Part shown: in pieces, positions 53,171 through 63,934 of the stretch | Position numbering within the stretch: the stretch's first letter is position 1 | Layout of the letters: each line of letters opens with the position of its first letter | Source of the DNA: Heloderma charlesbogerti | Taxonomy: Eukaryota; Chordata; Lepidosauria; Squamata; Helodermatidae | Direction: 5' to 3' | Length of the DNA stretch: 64,000 nucleotides | Assembly: GCA_026122225.1 (NCBI GenBank) | Contig: JANEZZ010002705.1 | Location: 1,169,001-1,233,000 of the forward strand | Notes under the pieces: generated by a model | What the model was told of the DNA's origin: nothing | Database searches by the model: none | What the model saw: the letters and a program-made list of their open reading frames with translations, nothing else | Program-made: the position numbers and the translations under genes

Positions 53171-55049
53171 GCCCTGGAATCAACTGATTGATTAAAACTC
53201 ATACTACTACTGCATGATTTCTCTAAATCAAGTGATGGCATTAGCATTTTGTCATCCTTGGTGAGGAATCCAAAATGAAGGATATAAGTAAATAAACAAA
53301 TAATACATTAATAAGCAAGCCATATGAGGTGGGCAGAGGTGCTACCCTGCTGGAAGCCATCTTGTTCAGGCAGCAGAAAGCTCCTCTGCCATTAGGGCTC
53401 ATATAGCGATAGGGACTAAAAAGGTGTATGGTAGGCCTTCCCATTCCCCCAATGACCCTTTGACAAGCAGGCTGGGAATTATGCCTGCCCTGGAGCTCCC
53501 CTGGTTATTTTCCCCCTTATTGGAAGCAATGAAAAGGAAGCAATGAAAAGGAAGGAGAATGGAAAAGGTTGGCCATGGCTGACAAAAAGGGTTAAAAGAG
53601 AAAAAGCACTCCACCACCTTCTACTTTGGATTTGGTGGTTCTTCCATCAGAGATTCTGCCTCCCTGGCCCCGCTCCCCATAAGACTGCTCTGTCCATGGC
53701 TCTCTAATGTAAGATGATTGCACATCAACATTGCTTTTTCTGGGTCAGACTTGCTGAGAAAACCAGTTGGGTTCCTCTTTCATGGCCTCTCTCCTTCTCT
53801 TCTGGTTCCTTCTCCTGGGCAAGTAAGGAGATGTGTGGCTGTGGAGGTGACCATCATCTACACGGAACGTTTCCTGAATTGCATCGTTCTGCTGCCTGTT
53901 AGGCACAGTGACCAGGAGGGGGAGGTAGAGACTAATCACTGTTGTACACCCGCACTGCCTCCAATTCCAAATCAGGCCTTGCCTGTCAGGAGTCCGAGGC
54001 TCCAGATGCGAAAGGAAGTCAGCCTGGGAGTTTGTTTGGGAGCACAGGGGAGGACCCCAACATCGGCAGACTGAGAAGTCCAGAAGAGGAACATACCATA
54101 CACCCTGGGGAAATTTTATTCTGAAGAAAGCAGCTGGAAAGAGAGGCGCAAGAGAAGGGATATTATACACAAAGAGTGAAATTTTGCCATATACCGTCTC
54201 AAAACTTGCTGAAAAAACTGTGTTCTGAGTGCAAGGGGGAAGGAGGAGTGAAAATATATGGTGTAATAAGCTGTTTTCAGATGATATCATGCTGCAAAAT
54301 GTCCTAGCATCTGCCCACTTTCCTAGCATCAGCCATGAGCTGAGATGTATCACGGCTTCAGCACAGTACCGATGCAGGCATCAATATGAGCAGTTGGTGA
54401 AAAAGCACAGGATACGGTTAAAGGAGCGGTAGGGGTATGCACGTGAAGGCAGACAGACAGACAGACAGAATTGGTATGCTGAGACTGCTGTAGATCAAAC
54501 TTCCAAACTAGGGATAGAAAAACCCTAAGGATGCACTAGAATTTTGTTCCTGTTCAGAAATCATGCGAACATGCCCCAAACGGAAATGTAAGCAGGAACA
54601 CAATTCGCAGGAAATGTTCACAATTTCCCAAACTTGTGTTCATGTTCAAAAGTGCGCACTTTGCAAGTGTGCACTTCCAAAAATGCACATATGCACATGT
54701 GTGCAAATCCCCCAAATCTGCATTTTCACACTTTAGCCTATGGGGGTAAGTCTACATTTTTGGTCAGGAAACATGCACATTTTTTTTCAGTTGGGAAAAA
54801 GTGAGCATTTTTTAAAATGCACATTTTTTCTTGTTTGAAAAATACTAATTTTTCCAGATCAGGGGGGGGAAAAAGCTTGCTGGGGAATGCTGGGAGTTGT
54901 AGGACTTTTTTTCTGCCTAAACATGCATAGGATCACACCCTTAAATGCATAAGCATGTTGGGTACATGGGTGGAAGGAAAAAAATCCCCCCCTGGAATCA
55001 GAGCCAGGTGGACGGGAGAGTCAGGTTGGTGTCAAGACTGGAGAGCCAA

Positions 55050-55260
55050 AATGGTGTTACAGAAGGGTTGGGTTAGGTCTGGAGAGGCCCGAGTTCAAAT
55101 CCTCACTCAACCACAAGGTTCACTGGATGATCTGGGTCCAGTCCCTCTTTTTCAGCCTAACCTACCTCACAGGGTTGTCATGAGGATAAAATGGGGGCAG
55201 GAAGAGAAATGTACACCCCCTTGAGCAACTTGGAGGAAAGGTAAGATAAAAATATAACAC
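55050..55260 (+). repeat. tRNA-like SINE with L2-type tail
   Basis: B-box-like 'cgagttcaaatcctcactca', body 'tcagcctaacctacctcaca' and 'gggttgtcatgaggataaaa', tail 'aggtaagataaaaatataac'. Same family as 55975 and 59345. Confidence 0.78.
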
Positions 55261-55974
55261 ATGAAAGAACAATGAATGACTCATAGTCCGGCTGATCCAT
55301 CACTTTTCGATCCAGGCCCTGTTATCCCTTTCACTACAGTATACTCCACCCACCCCCATGCAATAACCTCTTTTTCATACTTAACAATGGCAAAGAAATG
55401 GCGTCATCCCTATTTTACAAATGAGGAACAGAGACAGAGAGAGGGATCAGGTTTCTTGGCAGCACCTGTTCTGTCTTCAACCACCAGATTGTTAAAAAGC
55501 CAACACACTTCATGTAGGGATGGCTTTGATCCAGACAGTTCATATGAGAATCAGCCACATCCATGGGGCGGGGGGTGGGGTGGGGAAGTATTTTTTCCTC
55601 TCTCTTCCTCCAGTAAGTGTGCTACAGTCCCAAACGCTTAGTTGATTCAAGAAGGATCACCTTCTCCCCCCATGCAGGCCAGTGGTGCTATCAGGGCCTG
55701 AATTTGGGGCAGGTGTACAGGGCCCCACTCAACGGGATGGGTAGGAGGGCCCGCAAATGCAGAAAGATTGGCTTGACATATTTGGGATGGAAGTCATACA
55801 TTGTGCCGTCTTAAGAAGGGGGTGCGGGTGGGGGGCAGGTTAAGACCATTAGGTCCAGAGTAAAAGAATACCTAACTTCACCACTGAGACAGCTCACTGG
55901 GGGAGGGGGCTTGCTGCCGCCTGCCAGGGGGCTTTTTGGAATGGCTAAATAAAGCTTCTCCCTCAATACCAGAG

Positions 55975-56215
55975 ACAGCCAGTGTGGTATAGTAGGTAGA
56001 GTGCTAGACTGGGACTCAGGCGACCAGTTCTAGTCCCCACTCGGCCATTAAACTCACAGGGTGACTCTGGGCCAGTCACTGACTCTCAGCCTAACCTACC
56101 TCACAGGGTTGTTGTGAGGATACAATGGAGAGGAGGAGGATCATGTAAGCTGCCTTGGGTTCCTTGCAAAAGGAAAATAAGGCAGGGTAGAAATGTAATA
56201 ATAAATAAATACATT
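55975..56215 (+). repeat. tRNA-like SINE with L2-type tail
   Basis: A-box-like 'gtagagtgctagactgggac', B-box-like 'cagttctagtccccactcgg', body 'tcagcctaacctacctcaca', tail 'aggcagggtagaaatgtaat' and AATAAATAAATA. It ends only a few bases from the SDC3 exon 3 donor. Confidence 0.85.
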
Positions 56216-56222
56216 CCCATAC

Positions 56223-56804
56223 CTGGGCCGATTGGGTGGGTGCCGTGGGGCTTGCAGGCTGGAGCAGCACGGTGCTTCCCTCACGGAGGTCTGGCTCCTG
56301 CGAAGTGCTGGGCTTTGGCACAGCTCTGGTTTTTGCCATGCTGGTGGTCACCAGGGGAGATGCAGTCACTTCCGTTCTGGCTACGGTGGCAGCAGCTGGC
56401 GGTTCAAGGGTGACGGACTGAGTCGTGGCTACAGTGGTAATAAAGGGAGGCAAAGCTCTCAGGGGCATCGTTGGCTTGGACGTGGCAATGGCAGTGGCAG
56501 CGGAGGCGGTGCGTGGCGGCAGCAGTGACGGTCATGGCGGTAGCAGAGACGTCATGGATGGTGACGGCAGCGGCGGGGCCGACTGCTTTCCGGACAGTGA
56601 CCGTCAGTGCCTCAGACATTCTGGAGATGTAGGGGCTGCCTGTCACCAGACTGGAGGTGGCTTCCTCTGTTGGGAATGGTGCGAAGGGGGTGGCTACGGG
56701 CTGCACTGATGTGACGGGCAACACGGCTGAAGTTGTAGCCAGGATGACGGGGGTATCTGTGGTGAGCCGCACCACCGTCTGGATCGCAGGCTCCTGCTCA
56801 AGAT
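56223..56804 (-). CDS. SDC3: Syndecan-3, large mucin-like exon 3, frame disrupted
   Basis: 582-nt exon between the acceptor CTTGCAG (56805-56806) and the donor G|GTATGG (56222-56221), read on the minus strand. It encodes the Thr/Ser/Ala/Pro-rich ectodomain that distinguishes syndecan-3, a likely O-glycosylated spacer. It opens with two bases of a Tyr codon completed from exon 2, then L-E-Q-E-P, and ends T-Q-S-A-Q in the correct phase for exon 4. Between these the frame changes: reading from the 5' side is good to about 56515 and the matching 3' frame starts at about 56530-56500. The exon therefore has one base too many (or two too few), inside a GC-rich GCTGCTGCCGCC-like run. This may be an assembly error or a real mutation; splicing signals are normal. 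Confidence 0.88.
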
Positions 56805-56883
56805 CTGCAAGAGAAGCAAAGGCACCGATCGTGAAGTGACTGTACTCAGTGTTACTCTATTGCAGGGGAAATGACCAGGAACG

Positions 56884-56884
<1 letters not shown>

Positions 56885-56931
<47 letters not shown>
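56885..56931. repeat. (ATCT)n microsatellite
   Basis: About twelve tandem ATCT units. Confidence 0.97.
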
Positions 56932-57320
56932 TTCATTTCTATACCGTCCAATAGCCGAAGCTCTCTGGGCGGTTCACAAAAATTAAAACCAAAGAGCACA
57001 CAATAAAACAATAGAAAATATGTAGAACGTTAAAACCACAATATAACAATGCAACCACAATAAAACCTAGCAGCAGTGCAGGAATTTAAAATACAGATTT
57101 AAAACAGCAAAACTAAAGGTCTAGAAAGCTAAAATGCCTGGGAAAATAAAAAGGTCTTCACCTGGCGCCGGAAGGAATACAATGTAGGTGCCAGGCGAAC
57201 CTCACTAGGGAGCTCATTCCACAGCCAGAAAGGCCCTCCTCCTAGTAGCCACCCGCCTCACTTCCTTTGGCAGGGGCTCACGGAGAAGGGCTGCTGAGGA
57301 TGGTCTGAAGGTCATCCTCA
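56932..57320 (-). repeat. LINE 3'-end fragment (CR1/L2 group)
   Basis: 'tttctataccgtccaatagc', 'gaagctctctgggcggttca' and 'attccacagccagaaaggcc' form an inverted LINE 3' region; 18735-18790 has the same end. The microsatellite is the tail expansion. Confidence 0.65.
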
Positions 57321-57384
57321 GCATGCTACACTAGCTAATCTGCCTCCCTCAAACACACTGCAACAGAAGCATCTCTTACATGGG

Positions 57385-57470
57385 CCATCCTCAACCAAGT
57401 GCTCTCCAGATGTGCAGACTCCAACTCCCATTGTCTCCAAACAGCATGGCCACATCTGGGGGCACCTGAT
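57385..57470. repeat. Palindromic element, family P (partial)
   Basis: 'gctctccagatgtgcagact', 'ccaactcccattgtctccaa' and a degraded right arm 'cacatctgggggcacctg'. Confidence 0.55.
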
Positions 57471-58985
57471 TGGTGACGGCTTCCTCACAGCAAAGTGCGC
57501 TGGAGATGTGCTCTACTCAGGTGCAAAAAATATCTCCCAAAATCTTTTTCTGTAAGAAATGTCCTCGACCCCTTTTGATGGCACAGGTTTTTGCTTTTGC
57601 ATTTGGATTTGCTTCTGTAGAAAACTCAATCTCTCTTGAAATAATTACAGTGTAAGAATGAATAGAAATGGTGCCTCTTGAATCAAATGGAAATTCCACA
57701 TCTGACATATCAATTTGAAGCTTGAGTTCTGCTCTTTCAGGTGGTTGATGGTGTTCCCTTCTATCTTACTTAGAAATGTAGAACTAGAAATCCACATTTA
57801 TTCCCCCCCACATCCCACAATATGAGAACTCAGGTTCTCAGAATACTAACATTTTGTGTCCAAGTGCCAACTTCCATCCTTGCATGTTACAGTCTGCACA
57901 GTACGATCTTGTTACAGTGCACTTCTCTATATGTTTACTCAGATGTAAATCCTATAGGGTTCAATAGGGCTGAACTCTGGGTAAACAGGTATAGGACTGG
58001 AATCTCAAAAATTCTCTGAAGACATCCAAAATGTGCAAATCATAAGGCACTAGTCAATATTCTTTAATTTGTACGATTCTGGTTCTAGCAACAGCATTGT
58101 CTTTTGGGGGGAATTTGGAGGGTATTTTAGGGAGCTAGAAGTCTCCAGCTGCTTGTGGCATTGTACATCCTGCTGTAGGCCTAATCTCTAATCCACCCAG
58201 AAGTGGGTCCAAGTAAATCTTTCAGCCATAAACCCTGGTTGCTGCAATTCTTTTTTTAAAGCACACACTCCCCTAACAAAGCTCCCTTAACATCTCCTCT
58301 GCCCCAAGATGGGGAGGGGACCTACAAGATTCCAGTAGCATTAAGCTCTGTCTGTGTCCCCCGAGTAGGGCAAAATTCTTCGGTTCACATTTTAATGCAA
58401 ACGTTTGTATTCCGCAAACCAAAATGTGAACTGAGACACAGCTATCCTTCGCTATACACACTTCTCCAAATTTTGCAATGCAGTTCTCCAATTTAAAAAA
58501 GCGTACAAAAATGCATATGTTAGCGAAAAGTGCACACCCAAATGCATATGTCACGAAAATAACATGCGACAGAGCATTCCCATCAGGGGAAACTGCTCAC
58601 TTACAATGTGTACATTAGGAAAACATGCGTACAAACATGCACCCCAAGATGTGTGTCCCCAAGAAGTACGTCAGACATACTTTTAAAAAAACAACAACCC
58701 TGCAACCTATATGGAAAAAGGACAAAATGAAGTTGGAATAATGAGAAACTGTGATAAACTGAAATTGACGGAGTTGTCCATCCCTAGCCACAAGCTTCTA
58801 AATTACTACGTTACTTACACCCTACCTTTGGGCCATCCAAAAGCCCCCCCACACACACACACAATTTCATTAGCTGGAATAACAGCACAACTATTAGGAA
58901 CGTAGGATCCAGAGGGATGTTTCCTATCCAGCCACATTCAGTACAATGAACCCCTTCTATTTTAGGGTCTTAGATATATACTCAC

Positions 58986-59112
58986 ACCCTGATCCTGAGC
59001 CTGAGAAGAGTTCCTCGGTTTCTTCAATCTCTTCATCTTCGAAGGGGTCATCGTCTCCAGAGCCTTCCAGGTCAATGGGCCGCTCAAAATTTTCATTTCG
59101 CCAGTGTTGAGC
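58986..59112 (-). CDS. SDC3: Syndecan-3, exon 2 (N-terminal glycosaminoglycan-attachment region)
   Basis: 127-nt exon between the acceptor ATCCTAG (59113-59114) and the donor T|GTGAGT, read on the minus strand. It starts in phase 0 and leaves one base (T) for the shared Tyr codon with exon 3. It encodes A-Q-H-W-R-N-E-N-F-E-R-P-I-D, then D-L-E-G-S-G-D-D-D and, after an acidic stretch, L-F-S-G-S-G-S-G. The acidic Ser-Gly clusters are the heparan sulfate attachment sites of syndecans. Order and spacing agree with mammalian syndecan-3. The gene continues upstream: exon 1, with the signal peptide, is not in the window, so intron 1 starts at 59113 and runs past position 64000. Confidence 0.96.
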
Positions 59113-59344
59113 CTAGGATCAAACATTCAGAGAAACAGGCTTACTATTTCTGTGGACATCAGAGTGGCACTTTGTGCACAGAGCAAACGTCAGACCCCAA
59201 GACACAGGCAAAAAGTCAACAACTTACATTTCTGCAAGCAAGGAGGAAAATTTCAAGGGGGCTGCTATCATGCCTTCCCAACTGCACCTCAACTACAGAA
59301 GCATTCAGCTGAAAGCACGTCATGTCGCAATGAGAGCAGGTGAA

Positions 59345-59548
59345 GTGTAATGGCTGGAGTTTCAGACTGGGACCGGAGAGACCCAGGTTCAAATCCCCAC
59401 TCAGACATGAAGCTCAGTGGTTGATGTAGGGCCCATCAATCTCAGGGCTGTCCTGAGGATAAAATGGAGGGGGGGAAATCATGTATGATACCTTGACCTC
59501 CTTGGAGGAAAAGCAGGATATAAATGCAATAAATAAATAAAATCTCTT
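59345..59548 (+). repeat. tRNA-like SINE with L2-type tail
   Basis: 'ggagagacccaggttcaaat', 'ccccactcagacatgaagct', 'gtcctgaggataaaatggag' and tail 'aaagcaggatataaatgcaa' with AATAAATAAATAA. Confidence 0.82.
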
Positions 59549-60497
59549 GGTGTGTGTAAATCTAGCAAATCTGGACCAAAGACTAGTTTAGCTTCATATA
59601 TGCAAGGAGATGTTAACATGAGGGACATTTCAAACATATATGGTATCACACTACCAATTTTTATGCCCCTTGTTCTACAAGGACCTCAGGGAGGCATACA
59701 AGATCCCCCTGTCATTTTATCCTCACAACAAACCTGTGAGGTGGTTTAGAGTGAGCAACAGTGACTAGCCCAAGGTCACCCAGTAAGCTTCATGGCTGAG
59801 TAGGCATTTGAACCCAGGTCTCCATGGCATGACAACAAAGCTAGCGGAGATGACAGTATTCCAGCTGAGCTATTTAAAATCCTAAAAGATGATGCTGTTA
59901 AAGTGCTGCATTCAATATGCCAACAAATTTGGAACACTCAACAATGGCCGCAAGACTGGAAAAGGTCAGTTTACATTCCAATTCCAAAGAAGGGCAACGC
60001 CAAAGAGTGTTCAAACTACCACACAATTGCGCTCATTTCACATGCCAGCAAGGTGATGCTCAAAATCCTGCAAGCTAGGCTTCAGCAGTATGCGCACCGA
60101 GAACTACCGGAAGTACAAGCTGGGTTTCGAAGAGGCAGAGGAACTAGAGATCAAATCGCCAACATTCGCTGCATCATGGAGAAAGCAAGAGAATTCCAGA
60201 AAAACGTCTATTTCTGCTTCATTGACTACGCTAAAGCCTTTGATTGTGTGGATCACAACAAACTGTGGCAAATGCTGAAAGTGATGGGAGTACCAGTCCA
60301 CCTTACCTGTCTCCTGAGAAACCTGTACGAGGGTCAAGAAGCAACAGTAAGAACCAGACATGGAACAACCGAGTGGTTCAAAATTGGGAAAGGAGTACGA
60401 CAAGGCTGCATATTGTCACCCTGCTTATTTAACTTATATGCAGAGTACATCATGAGAAACGCCCGGTTGGATGAATCACAGGTCGGAATTAAGATTG

Positions 60498-60657
60498 ATC
60501 CTCATATGCAGATCCTCATAGAACTGACCTACTTCTGCTTCTTCAGCATCTGTGGTTGGGGCGTATATTTGGATCACTGTGATGTTAAATGGCTTACCCT
60601 GAATTCGAATTGAGATCATTCTGTCATTTTTTGGATTGTATCCAAGCACTGCTTTGA
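60498..60657 (-). repeat. Inverted BovB endonuclease piece
   Basis: On the minus strand the frame 60476-60685 reads N-D-R-M-I-S-I-R-I and I-Q-I-Y-A-P-T-T-D-A-E, part of the BovB endonuclease domain, opposite in direction to the two RT blocks around it. Confidence 0.85.
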
Positions 60658-61560
60658 GGAGTACGACAAGGCTGCATATTGTCACCCTGCTTATTTAACT
60701 TATATGCAGAGTACATCATGAGAAATGCCGGATTGGATGAATCAGAGGTCGGAATTAAGATTGCTGGGAGAATTATCAACAACCTCCGATATGCAGACGA
60801 TACCACCCTAATGGCAGAAAGCGAAGAGGATCTCAAGAGCCTCTTGTTGAGGGTGAAAGAGGAGAGTGCAGAAGCTGGTTTGAAACTCAACATTAAAAAA
60901 ACGAAGATCATGGCATCTGGCCCCATCACTTCCTGGCATATAGAAGGGGAAGAAATGGAAGCAGTGACAGATTTTACTTTCTTGGGCTCCAAGATCACCG
61001 CAGACGGTGACTGTAGCCATGAAATTAAAAGACGCTTGCTCCTTGGGAGGAAAGCTATGGCCAACCTAGACAGCATAGTAAGAAGCAGAGACATCACCTT
61101 GCCGACAAAGGTCCGTCTAATCAAAGCTATGGTTTTCCCAGTAGTAATGTATGGCTGTGAGAGCTGGACTATAAGGAAGGCTGAGCGCCGAAGAATTGAT
61201 GCTTTCGAACTGTGGTGCTGGAGAAGACTCTTACGAGTCCCCTGGACTGCAAGGAGGTCAAATCAGTCCATCCTAAAGGAAATCAACCCTGAGTGCTCAT
61301 TGGAAGGACAGATACTGAAACTGGACCTCAAATATTTTGGCCACCTAATGCGAAGAGAAAACTCTCTGGAAAAGACCCTGATGCTGGGAAAGACTGAAGG
61401 CAAAAGGAGAAGGGGACGGCAGAGGATGAGATGGCTAGATAGCATCACCGATGCAATGAATATGAACTTGAGCACGCTCCGGGAGAGAGCGCAGGACAGG
61501 AAGGCCTGGCGTGCTATGGTCCATGGGGTCACGAAGAGTCGGACACGACTGAACGACTGA
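60658..61560 (+). pseudogene. BovB ORF2 remnant: RT second half and C-terminus
   Basis: The frame (open from 60679 by ATG) has Y-A-D-D-T-T (motif C), C-E-S-W-T-I and ends T-K-S-R-T-R-L-N-D with a natural stop at 61558-61560. Motif C and the C-terminus are intact here, unlike in the copy at 23532. The endonuclease and RT fingers are missing, so it cannot act alone. A frame 59903-60613 holds the preceding RT block. Confidence 0.88.
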
Positions 61561-61629
61561 ACAACAACAACTCCATGGCATTAGTCTGACACTCTAACCA
61601 CGACATAAGACTGGCTCTTTACTATGGAC

Positions 61630-62266
61630 GTATGAGGATTTTGCTTGGTCTGCATTTTTAAGCACACTGATCTGATTCACAACTTCTCACAGACTGAACG
61701 CAGTGTGATCCTTCTGTATTTACATATCGAATTTTGAGATATAGTTATCAGCCAAATGTTTGTGTGTGTATAAAATGCATATTTTAGGTTAAAATGCAAA
61801 CATAAATTATATTTTAGGATAAAATGCACACTTAAAAAGGTATTTCAGAATAACATTCGTATGAAAGTGTGTATTTTGTGAAAGAAAAACATTAAACCTG
61901 AGAATTCTTGGGCATTTTTCACGGCTGTGATTTTGTATGAATGGTGGCTTTAAGGCCGCCATTTGCATAAAAGAGCTTTTACGCAGAATAATGGGCTGCC
62001 ATTTTTACGCAAAATGGCGGTTCGCTAGAGGTCCGGGGGGCCGCACAGAGCTTGCCGGGCTCTCTCTGGGCTGCCCAGGGGTTCGCGCAGTGCAGCAAGC
62101 GGGGATGGGCAACAGAGAGCACCCGGCAAGCAGGGACGGAGCAAGTGACTCCATCCAACCCTAGCCAGTGTTCAAGATGGCTCATGAATCAGTGTTCAAG
62201 ATCAGCACATTAAAAAATATGAAGGAGTTGAAAAACCACTGAGGAATAAAAAAAGAATGCCACGCC
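61630..62266. other. Unassigned stretch, partly GC-rich
   Basis: AT-rich words at 61735-61960 resemble the family at 50346; 61940-62160 is GC-rich with 'ggccgccatttgcataaaag' and 'aaaatggcggttcgc' possibly pairing. No gene recognised. Confidence 0.4.
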
Positions 62267-62945
62267 TAGGGATGTATGAACCCGCCGCTGTCTGATCTGG
62301 GAGGGGGCGTTGCAGGGCAATCTGGGCTGCTTGGGGCCCTGCGGAGTCCTCCAGAGCCCTGCAGCATCTGCCAGAGTTGGCGGAATGGTTCTCTGGCTGC
62401 CTATAAAACATAGAATCATAGGGTTGGAAGGGGCCTACAAGATCATCGAGTCCAACCCCCTACTCAATGCAGGAAGCCTGATTCCCAGGCGGTCTCCCAT
62501 TCAAGTACTAACCAGGGCTGACCCTGCTTAGCTTCTGAGATCAGGCGCATCCAGAAACCCTGGGTAGCCATGATACGCTGATGGTGACTGCCATTAGCCT
62601 ATCACAGGAAAATTACAGCTGCAAATGGGTTTTTTTTTACACCATTTGCAGCCGTAAAGCACTTACTTTTAACTAAATTGCAGCTTTTTATGGCTGCATT
62701 TAAGTAAAAGTGCTTTACAGCTGCAAATGGAGTACAATATGCCATTTACAGCTGTAACTTTCCTGCAATATGGTAATGCCAGCTGCCATTAGAGTATTGT
62801 GTTTTATAGGAAGCCAGAGAGCTGCCTCGTGGGAACTCCTCCAGACCTGGATGTGAGTGCAGCTGGTCCACTGCAGACTCTGGAGGGCAGCTTCTTTGGA
62901 ATCCAGCCTTGTTTGAATCCATGGCAGATTTCTCCTGCACCCCTA
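62267..62945. mobile_element. hAT-like element with nested palindromic core, split by a SINE
   Basis: Starts TAGGGATGTATGAACC and ends 'tttctcctgcacccct a', its inverted counterpart. Flanks GCCACGCC (62259-62266) and GCCACAAC (62946-62953) agree at 6 of 8 positions. The core (about 62585-62800) is a palindrome centred near 62694 with internal 'gctgcaaatgg' / 'ccatttgcagc' pairs. Outer arms 'ctgcctataaaac' and 'gttttataggaagcc' also pair. A 5S/CR1 SINE lies at 62403-62578. Same plan as 12547-13472. Confidence 0.75.
62403..62578 (-). repeat. 5S rRNA-derived SINE with CR1-type tail
   Basis: On the minus strand a 5S-like head of about 100 bases ('atcaggcgc', 'gaagctaagcagggtcagcc', 'ctggttagtacttgaatggg', 'agaccgcctgggaat') fuses at GGGAATCAGGCTTCC to a CR1 3' end ('gggggttggactcgatgatc'). 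Same junction as 25990-26147, with the head more complete here. Inserted in the palindromic element. Confidence 0.88.
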
Positions 62946-63934
62946 GCCACAACACAAGCACAACAGCAAAACAGTAAAATAATTGCAAGAAAGAAGTCTG
63001 CCATGGCAGAATGAAACACCAGAATGGCAGGAGGTTGGGTTAAGGAAGCTGCAACATTATATGCCACCAAAGCTTGGGTGAACAAGATGGTTTTCAACTA
63101 CTGCCTAAAAGAGAATGAAGGGTGCATTGGGTAGATATGCTTGTGGAAGGCATTCGTCAGTCAGGCCAGTGCCACCGAGAAGTAGCCATCTCATCTCACC
63201 TCCAAAGGTGAGATTACCCAGAATAGAGATGTGAAGGTATGGGGGCGGAACAACCCAGGGATATTTGGAGGGTGGGAAACCACTTTCCCCCACCCAAATT
63301 TTCCAAAAAATCCCTGGGGGAAAAACACTTGTTTTCTAAGTTTTCCTGGTTTCAACCCAATTTTGCTGTTTTTTTCCCCCAGGCCTTTCCCAGTGTAGAG
63401 GCTCATTTGAAGAACTGCACAAAAAGGGCAGGTGCGTACGCTCTCCATTCTGGTCCGTATGCTCCCCAGGCTGGTCGTGGCTTTGCAAGTCAAAACGAGC
63501 ACTTGGCATTGCAACCAGAAACAGGTATAAACCCCGGGAGATCTTCAAACACATTTGTCACATGTGGTGGTATAGTCCTGTGAGGACTGCACCACAGTCG
63601 GGCTCCCTTGTCGCTACTTGAACAGACTCTAGGAAATGCCAGCTTGAGCTGAAAATCTGTTGGAATTGCTGCTTCTGTTCTCCAACTCCACTGGTGATCA
63701 ATGGAGGACCCCCTTGTTTGGCTTGCAGCCTGACGTGATAGTGGGTCACAACAGCAACACGATCACCGTGCAATATACAATGAAACAATAAAAAGTTGAA
63801 CCCTACATGCTTGTTTGCATTCTTGATCTGAAATACTCTAAACTCCCATTTCCAGTTCTGTGGTGCAGCCTGCTGTATTCCCTTCTCCATCACATTCACA
63901 ATCACACACTAGATTAGGGGTGGGCAACCGAATG
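62946..63934. other. Unassigned non-coding stretch (SDC3 intron 1 side)
   Basis: No exon of SDC3 and no clear repeat recognised. Frames here are short and lack motifs. Confidence 0.4.

Larger units (their letters stand above)
50225..56222 (-). other. SDC3 intron 3
   Basis: About 6 kb between exon 3 (GTATGG donor at 56222-56221) and exon 4. Filled with nested hAT-like elements, CR1, 5S-derived SINEs and tRNA-like SINEs described separately. Parts at 53171-55049 and 55261-55974 hold nothing I recognise apart from a (CAGA)n run near 54449-54470 and AT-rich family F words at 54600-54850. Confidence 0.85.
56805..58985 (-). other. SDC3 intron 2
   Basis: Bounded by GTGAGT (58985-58980 on the minus strand) and AG at 56805-56806. 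It holds an (ATCT)n run, a CR1/L2-like repeat (56932-57320), a family P fragment and AT-rich family F-like sequence (about 58330-58795, ending 'tgtccatccctag'). The rest is unassigned. Confidence 0.9.
59831..61570 (+). mobile_element. BovB (RTE) LINE insertion, rearranged
   Basis: CTCCATGGCAT flanks the insert at 59820-59830 and 61571-61581 (11-bp target duplication in the MIR). The insert has three blocks: RT in sense (59831-60497), an inverted piece of the BovB endonuclease (60498-60657) and RT to the 3' end in sense (60658-61570). The last block repeats 106 bp of the first (60392-60497 and 60658-60763, four differences). It ends CACGACTGAACGACTGAAC and AACAACAA. Confidence 0.9.
59690..61625 (-). 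repeat. MIR/CORE-type SINE split by BovB
   Basis: Left part (59690-59830) has 'attttatcctcacaacaaac', 'gcccaaggtcacccagtaag' and 'tttgaacccaggtctccatg'; the right part (61571 to about 61625) continues 'tagtctgacactctaaccac'. These are typical of the ancient amniote MIR-type SINEs. Direction is uncertain. The two parts are separated by the BovB insertion. Confidence 0.65.

Noticed and set aside
54229..54432. Small frame 54229-54432 as an additional SDC3 exon
   Set aside because: No splice sites in suitable phase and no resemblance to syndecan sequence.
56404..56775. A separate alternative protein from the second frame of SDC3 exon 3
   Set aside because: The frame switch is explained by one base in a GC-rich run; the out-of-frame residues (Cys/His-rich) have no family match, while both in-frame parts resemble syndecan-3.
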